A stretch of 43,464 nucleotides of DNA, taken from Flavobacteriaceae bacterium. GTDB taxonomy: Bacteria > Bacteroidota > Bacteroidia > Flavobacteriales > Flavobacteriaceae. Of this stretch, positions 34,889-42,378 are shown piece by piece. Numbering within the stretch: position 1 is the stretch's first letter; each line of letters begins with the position of its first letter. The stretch lies in NCBI GenBank assembly GCA_018672145.1, contig JABHGH010000006.1, forward strand, positions 1-43,464, given 5' to 3'. Made by a program: the position numbers and the translations under genes. The notes under the pieces are model-generated. The model saw nothing but the letters and a program-made list of their open reading frames with translations. It did not search any database and was not told the DNA's origin.

Positions 34889-36137
34889 GCAAGCCAACAA
34901 ACATATTATTCTTGTGAGTTACTACTGGCCTCCAGCTGGTGGGTCAGGGGTACAGCGTTGGTGGTTTTTTGCAAATTACCTTGCCAAAAAGGGCTGGACT
35001 CTTGATGTGATTACTGTCAATAACCCAGTTGGCACACCCATTGAGTCATCTGGTGACTCTTCATTACCACAGGGAATACAGGTATTCCCTTTATCGATAT
35101 GGGAGCCAGGAAAGAAACTCTACCAATCTGCAACCCCAACCGAGAAACACTCATTATTTCGTACTGTTGTTCGCTGGATACGTGCCAATTTTTTCTTTCC
35201 AGATGCTCGTCAATTTTTCATCAAACCTGCGATACGCATGGTAAAAAAACGTTTAGAAAAAAAGGCCGCATCATGGCTGATTACTACGGGCCCGCCACAT
35301 GCCACGCACATGGTTGGTTATGCATTTCGAAAAAACAAACAATTGCGATGGATGGCTGATTTTCGTGATCCTTGGGTTCAATTTTTTGTCAATCAGGAAC
35401 TGCCGATGCTTCCCGTGACACGAAAGTGTCACCAAATATGGGAAAAACGTGTGGTCTCTGCTGCGGATTGTGTACTCACAACCTCACCAAAATTGGCATC
35501 CATTTTTGGGGAGCACAACGCTAATGTACATACTGTGTTGAACGGATTTGAAAGAGTTTTGTCTGGTGAACCTTCAAAAGACTTTATCATAACCTATGCT
35601 GGCGCACTCAAAACAAATCAGCATCTCAACCTTATACGTTCTGTCTTAGAGCAACTGTCTTCCTCAAATCCTACCTTTTCAGAAAAAGCATCTTTGCATT
35701 TATATGGCGATCACAGCACGAATAACCTTCCGAGTTCTTTTACACATCAAACGGTAGTGCACGGCTATCAATCCAAAAAGGAGATTGATCAAATTTTGCC
35801 AGAAGCACACATCCTGTTGCTGTTGGGGAATGACAACCCTGATAGTCATCTCGTTATTCATGGAAAAATTTATGAATACATGGCAGCCAGACGACCTGTT
35901 TTGGCTGTAGTTAATCAGCATGGTGACATGTCTGAATTGATTCGAAAACACAACTTAGGAGCGGTGTTTTTGTATTCCGAAACAGATAAAATAAAGAAGT
36001 GGATTGAAGGTGAATTTGATCGCTATGTAAAAGGCACTCCCAAAGAGTTACAAGCGCCTAGCAATTTGTTTTCCCGTGAAAAACAAGCCGAAGAGTTACA
36101 TTTGTTGTTGGACAAATTCGAACCAACATGGGGATAA
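34881..36137 (+). CDS. Glycosyltransferase family 4-like protein
   Basis: A roughly 418-residue GT-B fold glycosyltransferase. The N-domain opens 'HIILVSYYWPPAGGSGVQRWWFFANYLAKKGW', a typical acceptor-side start, and the C-domain has 'ITYAGALKTNQHL', 'HLYGD', 'VVHGYQSKKEIDQIL' and 'HGKIYEYMAARRPVLAV'. The open frame begins at ATG 34812 inside YfhO, but residues before TTG 34881 do not fit the fold. TTG 34881 overlaps the YfhO stop by 8 bases. It likely adds a sugar to a lipid-linked or surface glycan; donor and acceptor unknown. Confidence 0.85.
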   Translation: MGKQANKHIILVSYYWPPAGGSGVQRWWFFANYLAKKGWTLDVITVNNPVGTPIESSGDSSLPQGIQVFPLSIWEPGKKLYQSATPTEKHSLFRTVVRWIRANFFFPDARQFFIKPAIRMVKKRLEKKAASWLITTGPPHATHMVGYAFRKNKQLRWMADFRDPWVQFFVNQELPMLPVTRKCHQIWEKRVVSAADCVLTTSPKLASIFGEHNANVHTVLNGFERVLSGEPSKDFIITYAGALKTNQHLNLIRSVLEQLSSSNPTFSEKASLHLYGDHSTNNLPSSFTHQTVVHGYQSKKEIDQILPEAHILLLLGNDNPDSHLVIHGKIYEYMAARRPVLAVVNQHGDMSELIRKHNLGAVFLYSETDKIKKWIEGEFDRYVKGTPKELQAPSNLFSREKQAEELHLLLDKFEPTWG

Positions 36138-37582
36138 TCGCCAAACAGACCACAAATAATGTATTGATCATTGTTGTCGCATTTGCGATTGGCGGTATAA
36201 ACACTTTAGTGTTTTATCCTGTTTTTTTATCTGCAGAACAATATGGACTCGTTGTTTTTTTATTGGCTTCCTCAAACATGTTAATGCCGCTCATTGGCTT
36301 TGGAATCAATCAAACGATTATCAAGTTTTTTTCATCTTATGACACGGCAGAAGAAAAGCAACGTTTTATGTCTTCTGTCATTTGGTTGCCTTTTCTTATT
36401 GCGCTCATCGTTGGAGGAATTGGTGTGTTTTTTTATAATGTTATCTCGAATGCATTATCCATCACAAACCCTGTTATCGCTGAATATACTTGGGTAATTT
36501 ATGTTGTTGCGTTGGCGGCTGCTTATTTTGAAATTTTTTATGCTTGGGCTCGTGTTCAATTGCAGTCTGTTGCTGGCAATGCGTTAAAGGAAATTTTCCC
36601 ACGATTGTTTCTTTTTGTATTGTTAATTCTTTTGTTTTTCTTTTCGCTCTCCTTTAAGAGTTTTGTTATTGCGTTGGTTTGTGGCTATTATCTTCGATTG
36701 CTGTTGATGATTATTATTGCTCATCGTTATTATCCCATTCGTCTATCCTTTCAGTTCCCAAAAAATTTTCGTTCAATTCTTGTCTATGCGCTCTACATTG
36801 TGTTAGCAGCTTCTGCAGGGAGTTTGCTGCTGGATATTGACAAGTTTATGATTCCACAAATTCAAGCGATTCAACAAACCGCTTTTTATGCGGTTGCCAT
36901 TTTCGCCGCGACAATCGTCGAGGTTCCTTCACGTGCGATGGGACAAATTTTAAACCCCTTGGTGGCTATAGCGATCAATAACGGTAATCAAAAGGAGGTT
37001 GAGAATTTATACAAAAAGAGTGCACTGAATTTGGTGATAGTTTCGGGTTGGTTTTTTCTGCTGATCAACCTCAACAGCACGGCCTTGTTTGGACTACTTC
37101 CTGATGTGGGTTATCGTTCGGCTACACTCGTTGTTCTTTACATTTCACTTGCCAAAATGATCACGATGATTTTTGGGTGTGGAAGTGCCATCATATCAAA
37201 CAGCTCTTTTTACCGCATCAGTCTTGTGTTTTCAATCGGGATGGCTTTGGGTGTAGCATTACTCAACAGTTATTGGATTCCGCGGTACGGAATCGATGGA
37301 GCAGCTTTGGCTACCTTGGTTGTTGTTCTGAGCTCTATAGGGGTTAAAATTATGTACCTGTTCTATACAATCAAAATACATCCCTTTTCTTGGAATATGT
37401 TTACATCATTACTTGTTATGACGGGATTATATTTTTGTTGTAAACAACTATCATTCTCAGGCCACCCTATTGTTCAGATTGCATTACTTTCTACTGTTGT
37501 ATCTGTGGTCTATTTTGTACTTATTGTGCGTTTAAAGTTGTCTGAAGATTTACTTCGTTTGGGTAAGCGATTGATGAAATAA
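36128..37582 (+). CDS. Polysaccharide/oligosaccharide flippase (Wzx/MATE-like)
   Basis: A 484-residue integral membrane protein with about 12-14 helices and the layout of the polysaccharide-biosynthesis flippases: an N-terminal 'VFYPVFLSAEQYGLVVFLLASSNMLMPLIGFG', 'DIDKFMIPQIQAI' in the middle, and 'GIDGAALATLVVV' near the end. It would flip lipid-linked saccharides to the periplasmic leaflet. Its ATG overlaps the glycosyltransferase stop by 10 bases. Its last 33 bases overlap the end of the opposing uvrA. Confidence 0.88.
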   Translation: MGIIAKQTTNNVLIIVVAFAIGGINTLVFYPVFLSAEQYGLVVFLLASSNMLMPLIGFGINQTIIKFFSSYDTAEEKQRFMSSVIWLPFLIALIVGGIGVFFYNVISNALSITNPVIAEYTWVIYVVALAAAYFEIFYAWARVQLQSVAGNALKEIFPRLFLFVLLILLFFFSLSFKSFVIALVCGYYLRLLLMIIIAHRYYPIRLSFQFPKNFRSILVYALYIVLAASAGSLLLDIDKFMIPQIQAIQQTAFYAVAIFAATIVEVPSRAMGQILNPLVAIAINNGNQKEVENLYKKSALNLVIVSGWFFLLINLNSTALFGLLPDVGYRSATLVVLYISLAKMITMIFGCGSAIISNSSFYRISLVFSIGMALGVALLNSYWIPRYGIDGAALATLVVVLSSIGVKIMYLFYTIKIHPFSWNMFTSLLVMTGLYFCCKQLSFSGHPIVQIALLSTVVSVVYFVLIVRLKLSEDLLRLGKRLMK

Positions 37583-40324
37583 ATGCCCATAAAGGCTTGA
37601 TTTCTTGTTTTGAGCAAGTTCTTTTGGCGTTCCTGTCGCCAAAAGTTTTCCGCCCTCTTTACCACCTGATGGACCCAAATCAATAATATGATCTACATAT
37701 TCGATCAAATGAGTGTTGTGTTCAATGACAATGATGCTGTGTCCTTTTCCAATCAATTGGCGAAAGGATTGTAAAAGTTTACTGATATCATGAAAATGAA
37801 GTCCAGTTGTTGGTTCATCAAACAAAAAGAGGATGTTGTCTTTTTGGCTCCCTTTAGTCAAATAGCTTGCGAGTTTAATTCGCTGCGCTTCACCACCTGA
37901 AAGGGTAGAGGAAGACTGTCCTAAAGCTACATAACCCATTCCGACATCGGCTAGTGCTTTGATTTTGTTGGCGACTTTGTTTTCGTTGTGCTGCGTAAAA
38001 AATGATAAGGCTTCATCAACGCTCAATGATAAAATGTCATAGATGTTTTTTTCTGCAAACCGCACTTCTAGCACCTCACGTTTAAAACGTTTCCCATCAC
38101 AAGTTTCGCAAGTCAGCTTTACATCTGCCATAAACTGCATTTCGACGGTGACTTCGCCCTCTCCTTTACAGGTTTCACAACGCCCACCATCAACGTTAAA
38201 CGAAAAATGTTTGGCGGAGTATCCATTGAGTTTTGAAGCTTGTTGAGCAGCGTACAACTTACGGATTTCGTCATAAGCCTTAATGTAAGTTACCGGATTG
38301 GATCGAGAGGAAGTCCCGATGGGATTTTGACTGATGTATTCGATCACAGAAATCGAAGCAATATCGCCTTTTATTTCACTGTGCTGCCCAGCTTTTTCTC
38401 CAAAAATTTCTTTTTTGCGCAACAATGCTGGCCAAAAAATCGATTTGATAAGTGTGCTTTTTCCGCTGCCTGAAACTCCGGTAACTGCTGTAATACAGTT
38501 GAGGGGAAAGCGAACATCGATGTTTTTTAAATTGTTTTCTCGTGCACCTATCAGCTGGATGCTTTTTGATGATTTTACAGCCACGTGTGGTTCTGCTATT
38601 TTTTGTTTTCCGTTTAGGTATGCGGCAGTGAGGCCTTCCGAATTGAGAATCGTAGCCAAGTCTCCTTGTGCTATTATCTCCCCACCAAAAACACCTGCTT
38701 CTGGACCCATATCGATTATTTCGTCGGCTGCACGAATAATATCTTCATCGTGTTCGACGACAATCACTGTATTTCCTAAATCACGTAGTTTGTACAAAAT
38801 CTGAATCAACCGCTCGGTGTCTTTGGGATGCAACCCAATACTTGGTTCATCGAGTATATAAAGCGATCCAACCAAGCTGCTTCCTAGAGATGTAGCGAGA
38901 TTAATACGCTGTGATTCTCCACCAGACAGGCTATTTGATTTTCTGTTTAAAGAAAGATAAGACAGTCCTACTTCACAAAGAAAATCCAAACGACTTTTGA
39001 TTTCGGAAAGAAGGCGTTCGGCCACATTGTATTCATGGTCAGTGAGTTGAAGTTGATCCATAAAAGACCGCAGCTCAGAAGCAGATAAAACGACAAGATC
39101 TCCAATAGATTTGTCATTTATTTTAACGTAATTGGCTTCTTCACGGAGTCGCTTTCCTTGACATTCTGGACAGGTCGTTCGGCCACGGTAACGAGACAGC
39201 ATGACTCGATTTTGAATCTTATAACTTTTCTTTTCTAGCTTTTCAAAAAAGGAATAAATCCCTTTAAAATGCGTGTTTCCGTTCCATAACACTTCTTTTT
39301 GTTCGTCGCTAAGTTCAAAATAGGGCTTGTGAATTGGAAAATCAAATTGATAGGCAGTGTCAATGAGTTTGTTCTTGTGCCGACTGGCACTGGCAGAGCG
39401 CCAAGGCGCTACGGCGTCCTCAAATACAGACAATCCTGTATTGGGTATCACTAGATCGTGATCAATACCGATCAAGTCGCCATATCCTTCACATGATGGA
39501 CAAGCGCCTAGAGGATTGTTAAAGCTAAAAAGGTGAGTGCTTGGTTCTAAAAATGTCATGCCATCGCAAGCAAAACGGTTCGAAAATGAAAGTTGCTCGC
39601 CAGTGGCTAAGAAGAGAACTTCCAACTCCCCTTTGCCTTCAAAAAATGCGGTCTCAACAGAATCAGCTAAGCGACTCATGGCGTCGTTGTCATTTCGCAA
39701 GACAACTCGATCCACGACAAGTGAAAAAGTGGATTGTAGTTTGTCTTTGACTTCACTAATTCGAACGATTTCACCTTCTACTTGAATCCGTGCATAGCCC
39801 TGTTGTTCTAGAAGATCTAGCATTTTTTTTATGGACTTATTATCGTCGACATGAATAGGGGCAAAAAGAATACATTTGGTTCCTTCTTCATAGGTCTGCA
39901 GCTTGTCTAAAACGTCAGACACACTGTCTTTAGTCACTGCTTCCCCTGAAACAGGCGAATAGGTTGTGCCAATACGAGCAAACAGAAGTTTTAGATAATC
40001 ATAAATCTCTGTGGTTGTGCCCACGGTTGATCGTGGGTTGGTGCTGTTTACTTTTTGCTCTATCGCGATGGCGGGCGCTAAGCCTTCAATTTTTTCCACC
40101 TTAGGCTTATCTAAACGACCTAAAAACTGTCGCGCATAAGACGATAGACTTTCTACATAGCGGCGCTGTCCTTCGGCATAAAGCGTATCGAATGCTAAAC
40201 TTGATTTTCCAGATCCAGAAAGACCTGTTAAAACAACAAGTTTACCATTGGGAATATCAACATTTACCCCTTTGAGATTGTGCATTTTAGCACCTTGAAT
40301 ACGTATTCTTTTTTCTTTTTTCAA
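37550..40324 (-). CDS. uvrA: Excinuclease ABC subunit A
   Basis: UvrA is the damage-recognition ATPase of nucleotide excision repair. The 924 residues have two ABC modules: Walker A GLSGSGKSS at 34-42 with signature 'LSGGESQRINLA', and a second Walker A 'GVSGSGKSTL' with 'LSGGEAQRIKLA'. Zinc-binding cysteines are in 'GACPSCEGYG', 'CPECQGKR' and 'CETCKGEGEVTV...CETCDGKRF'. The start is a TTG at 40324: no ATG lies upstream in frame before the stop, and ATG at residue 14 would remove the first beta-strand. A near-consensus TACCTTTA on the minus strand (40346-40353) may be its -7 element. Confidence 0.97.
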   Translation of the reverse strand: MKKEKRIRIQGAKMHNLKGVNVDIPNGKLVVLTGLSGSGKSSLAFDTLYAEGQRRYVESLSSYARQFLGRLDKPKVEKIEGLAPAIAIEQKVNSTNPRSTVGTTTEIYDYLKLLFARIGTTYSPVSGEAVTKDSVSDVLDKLQTYEEGTKCILFAPIHVDDNKSIKKMLDLLEQQGYARIQVEGEIVRISEVKDKLQSTFSLVVDRVVLRNDNDAMSRLADSVETAFFEGKGELEVLFLATGEQLSFSNRFACDGMTFLEPSTHLFSFNNPLGACPSCEGYGDLIGIDHDLVIPNTGLSVFEDAVAPWRSASASRHKNKLIDTAYQFDFPIHKPYFELSDEQKEVLWNGNTHFKGIYSFFEKLEKKSYKIQNRVMLSRYRGRTTCPECQGKRLREEANYVKINDKSIGDLVVLSASELRSFMDQLQLTDHEYNVAERLLSEIKSRLDFLCEVGLSYLSLNRKSNSLSGGESQRINLATSLGSSLVGSLYILDEPSIGLHPKDTERLIQILYKLRDLGNTVIVVEHDEDIIRAADEIIDMGPEAGVFGGEIIAQGDLATILNSEGLTAAYLNGKQKIAEPHVAVKSSKSIQLIGARENNLKNIDVRFPLNCITAVTGVSGSGKSTLIKSIFWPALLRKKEIFGEKAGQHSEIKGDIASISVIEYISQNPIGTSSRSNPVTYIKAYDEIRKLYAAQQASKLNGYSAKHFSFNVDGGRCETCKGEGEVTVEMQFMADVKLTCETCDGKRFKREVLEVRFAEKNIYDILSLSVDEALSFFTQHNENKVANKIKALADVGMGYVALGQSSSTLSGGEAQRIKLASYLTKGSQKDNILFLFDEPTTGLHFHDISKLLQSFRQLIGKGHSIIVIEHNTHLIEYVDHIIDLGPSGGKEGGKLLATGTPKELAQNKKSSLYGHLFHQSLTQTK

Positions 40325-40381
40325 TTGATTTTTTTGCCGAATCGCTAAAGGTAATTATTTCTTCGATTTTTAAAGAATTTA

Positions 40382-40409
40382 TTGAAGTTCTAATTTTCTA
40401 GTATATTTG
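40382..40409 (+). promoter_or_regulatory. Promoter of the ECF sigma factor gene (TTG-N17-TATATTTG)
   Basis: TTG at 40382-40384 and TATATTTG at 40402-40409 are separated by exactly 17 bases, a full match to the Bacteroidetes housekeeping promoter. Transcription would start near 40415, giving a leader of about 65 bases to ATG 40481. This is the best promoter in the window. Confidence 0.62.
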
Positions 40410-40480
40410 AATCAAATTCTACTGCCTATAGCGGACATCTACGTTTTATATTTTTTTAATTTAATTTAAAACGCTTTGCT

Positions 40481-41059
40481 ATGTCTGCAAATGATAGTAC
40501 CCTTATAGCTAGTTTTATTGCTGGTGATCAATCCTCTTTTTCAACTCTTCTAAACCGTTATCAAAAACGTGTTTATGGGTTTATATTCTCCAAAGTTCAA
40601 AATCCTGATTTGGCAAATGATATTTTCCAAGACACTTTTATCAAAGTGGTCAAAAGTCTTCGTTTGGGAAAATATTCTGACGACGGTCGTTTTTTGTCGT
40701 GGGTGATGCGCATTGCGCACAACCTCATTATGGATCATTACCGTAAAAAAAGTCGATTACCCCTACACGAATCTAAACATAACGATTTTGACATATTAAG
40801 CCGTTTGATTGAGCCAGATGACAATGTCGAGTTTAGAATCATCGAAAGTCAAATAAACCATGATTTAACAATGCTGATTGAGGAACTACCTGAAAGCCAA
40901 AAAGAGGTGTTGCGAATGCGTTTGTATAAAGATATGAGTTTTAAAGAAATTGGTGAGGTTACTGGAGTGAGCATCAATACTGCCCTCGGACGTATGCGTT
41001 ATGCGGTCATGAATCTTCGTAAAATGATTGAGGATAGAAATTTGATATTCACACAATAA
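40481..41059 (+). CDS. ECF-type RNA polymerase sigma factor
   Basis: A 192-residue sigma-70 family factor of the extracytoplasmic-function class. Region 2 covers about 22-92 ('LANDIFQDTFIKVV', 'RFLSWVMRIAHNLIMDHYRK'), with a linker and region 4 at about 130-182 ('LIEELPESQKEVLRMRLYKDMSFKEIGEVTGVSINTALGRMRYA'), a helix-turn-helix for the -35 element. No anti-sigma gene is adjacent. The only companion is the 52-codon gene 23 bases downstream. A full-consensus promoter lies in the 156-base upstream gap, which holds nothing else I can identify. Confidence 0.93.
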   Translation: MSANDSTLIASFIAGDQSSFSTLLNRYQKRVYGFIFSKVQNPDLANDIFQDTFIKVVKSLRLGKYSDDGRFLSWVMRIAHNLIMDHYRKKSRLPLHESKHNDFDILSRLIEPDDNVEFRIIESQINHDLTMLIEELPESQKEVLRMRLYKDMSFKEIGEVTGVSINTALGRMRYAVMNLRKMIEDRNLIFTQ

Positions 41060-41082
41060 ATCTATTTTTTTGTCCGTTAGCT

Positions 41083-41241
41083 ATGAAAATATTGTTAATG
41101 GATAAACTTTACCCTATTTACAAACAAAACAAATGCTTGCAGCCTACAAAAGAAACTATTGATTTTATTCTTGCTTTTGCCTCTAGTTATGAAGTGAAAA
41201 CAAGTAAATCTAATTTCTCTTTTGAAGGTATTTTAAACTAG
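41083..41241 (+). CDS. Short conserved-looking protein (52 residues) downstream of the ECF sigma factor
   Basis: ATG 41083 to TAG 41239-41241 encodes 52 residues, beginning 'MKILLMDKLYPIYKQNKC' and ending 'NFSFEGILN'. It has no signal peptide or membrane helix and looks like a small soluble helical protein. I recall similar short proteins ('...KPTKETI.F.L.Y..' then '...FE..LN') after this sigma factor in other Flavobacteria, which supports a real gene; that is memory, not a search. Its stop shares the palindrome CTAG (41238-41241) with the stop of the opposing nth. A role with the sigma factor is a guess. Confidence 0.6.
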   Translation: MKILLMDKLYPIYKQNKCLQPTKETIDFILAFASSYEVKTSKSNFSFEGILN

Positions 41242-41894
41242 GAGGATGCTTTTATTTGAGCGTTAAGCACACTTTTTCTTCCAATTGTGCTTGTGATTTT
41301 GTCTTTTGACAAATCCCAACCCCTTGCTGGCGAGTACTCACGTCCATACCAGATGATCTGAAGATGCAAATCGTTCCAACGTTCTCTAGGGAACAAACGT
41401 TTGGCATCCCTTTCGGTTTGCAGGACGTTTTTGCCATTGGTTAGCCCCCAACGATACATAAGACGATGGATGTGCGTATCCACAGGAAAAGCGGGTACGC
41501 CAAATGCTTGCGCCATCACAACGCTTGCCGTTTTGTGTCCAACCGCTGGAAAAGACTCCAAGGCTTCAAAGTCGGCTGGAACCTCTCCATTATAATCGTC
41601 AACAAGGCGTTGAGAAAGCCCATGAATTCCTTTCGCTTTTTGGGGTGATAGCCCAACGGGGCGTATGATTTCCCGTATTTGATCAATAGTTAGTTTGATC
41701 ATGTCATATGGGTTATCTGCTTTGGCAAAGAGAAAGGGCGTCGTTTTATTGACTCGAACGTCTGTACTCTGTGCAGAGAGCAAAACCGCAATAAGCAAGG
41801 TGTAAGGGTCTTTGTGATCGAGTGGAATGGGAATCTCCGGATATAATTCCTCCAAAGTTTTCATCACAAACTCAACTTTTTCGGCTTTGTTCAT
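41238..41894 (-). CDS. nth: Endonuclease III-family DNA glycosylase lacking the Fe-S cluster
   Basis: A 218-residue HhH-GPD glycosylase/AP lyase that removes oxidised pyrimidines. The helix-hairpin-helix 'ESFPAVGHKTASVV' carries catalytic Lys121, and Asp139 in 'FPVDTHIHR' is the conserved aspartate; both match E. coli Nth positions 120 and 138 within one residue. The C-terminal stretch after 'LHLQIIWYGREYSPARGWDL' replaces the usual four-cysteine 4Fe-4S loop, and the whole protein has no cysteine. A TAnnTTTG element lies 14 bases upstream. It converges on the short sigma-linked gene. Confidence 0.93.
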   Translation of the reverse strand: MNKAEKVEFVMKTLEELYPEIPIPLDHKDPYTLLIAVLLSAQSTDVRVNKTTPFLFAKADNPYDMIKLTIDQIREIIRPVGLSPQKAKGIHGLSQRLVDDYNGEVPADFEALESFPAVGHKTASVVMAQAFGVPAFPVDTHIHRLMYRWGLTNGKNVLQTERDAKRLFPRERWNDLHLQIIWYGREYSPARGWDLSKDKITSTIGRKSVLNAQIKASS

Positions 41895-41908
41895 AATTCG
41901 TATTTTTA

Positions 41909-41916
41909 CAAAACTA
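41909..41916 (-). promoter_or_regulatory. Candidate -7 element of the nth promoter
   Basis: The minus strand reads TAGTTTTG, an exact TAnnTTTG match, 14 bases before ATG 41894. No TTG was confirmed at the -33 position. Confidence 0.38.
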
Positions 41917-41932
41917 ATCTAAAAATATTGCT

Positions 41933-42376
41933 ATGATTCAAGTCGGTTCCAAAGCACCTCATTTTTCTGTTTTAGATCATGAAGGAAACACAGTTTCTCT
42001 ATCTGATTTCGCAGGCAAAAAAGTTGTAATTTTTTTCTACCCAAAAGCCAACACTCCTGGTTGCACATTAGAGGCATGTGATTTGCGTGACCATTATGCC
42101 GAACTCACAAAAGCGGGATATTCTATACTCGGGGTCAGTGCCGATTCGGTCTCTGCTCAAGCAAAATTTGCCATGAAATTCACTTTTCCATATCCCTTAC
42201 TTGCTGATGTAGACAAAGAGCTCATTCATGGGTTTGGTGTTTGGGGGCCTAAAAAATTTCGTGGGAAAGACTATGAAGGGATATTGCGAGTCACTTTTAT
42301 TATTGACGAAAATGGAGTTGTGGAACGTGTGATAGATAAGGTTAAAACCAAAGAACACGCAGTGCAAATTCTTTAG
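41933..42376 (+). CDS. bcp: Thioredoxin-dependent thiol peroxidase (Bcp/PrxQ)
   Basis: A 147-residue peroxiredoxin that reduces hydrogen peroxide and organic peroxides. The peroxidatic Cys44 in 'TPGCTLEAC' and Cys49 five residues on form the PrxQ resolving pair. 'FFYPKANTPGCT' precedes, and 'GFGVWGPKKFRGKDYEGILRVTFIID' is the usual Bcp region. It diverges from nth by 38 bases and converges on the next gene, leaving 2 bases. With bshA it points to active thiol-based redox defence. Confidence 0.96.
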   Translation: MIQVGSKAPHFSVLDHEGNTVSLSDFAGKKVVIFFYPKANTPGCTLEACDLRDHYAELTKAGYSILGVSADSVSAQAKFAMKFTFPYPLLADVDKELIHGFGVWGPKKFRGKDYEGILRVTFIIDENGVVERVIDKVKTKEHAVQIL

Positions 42377-42378
42377 GC

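Noticed and set aside
38334..38804. 156-codon plus-strand frame inside uvrA
   Set aside because: It is antisense to a fully conserved part of uvrA and its translation shows no domain, signal or coherent composition.
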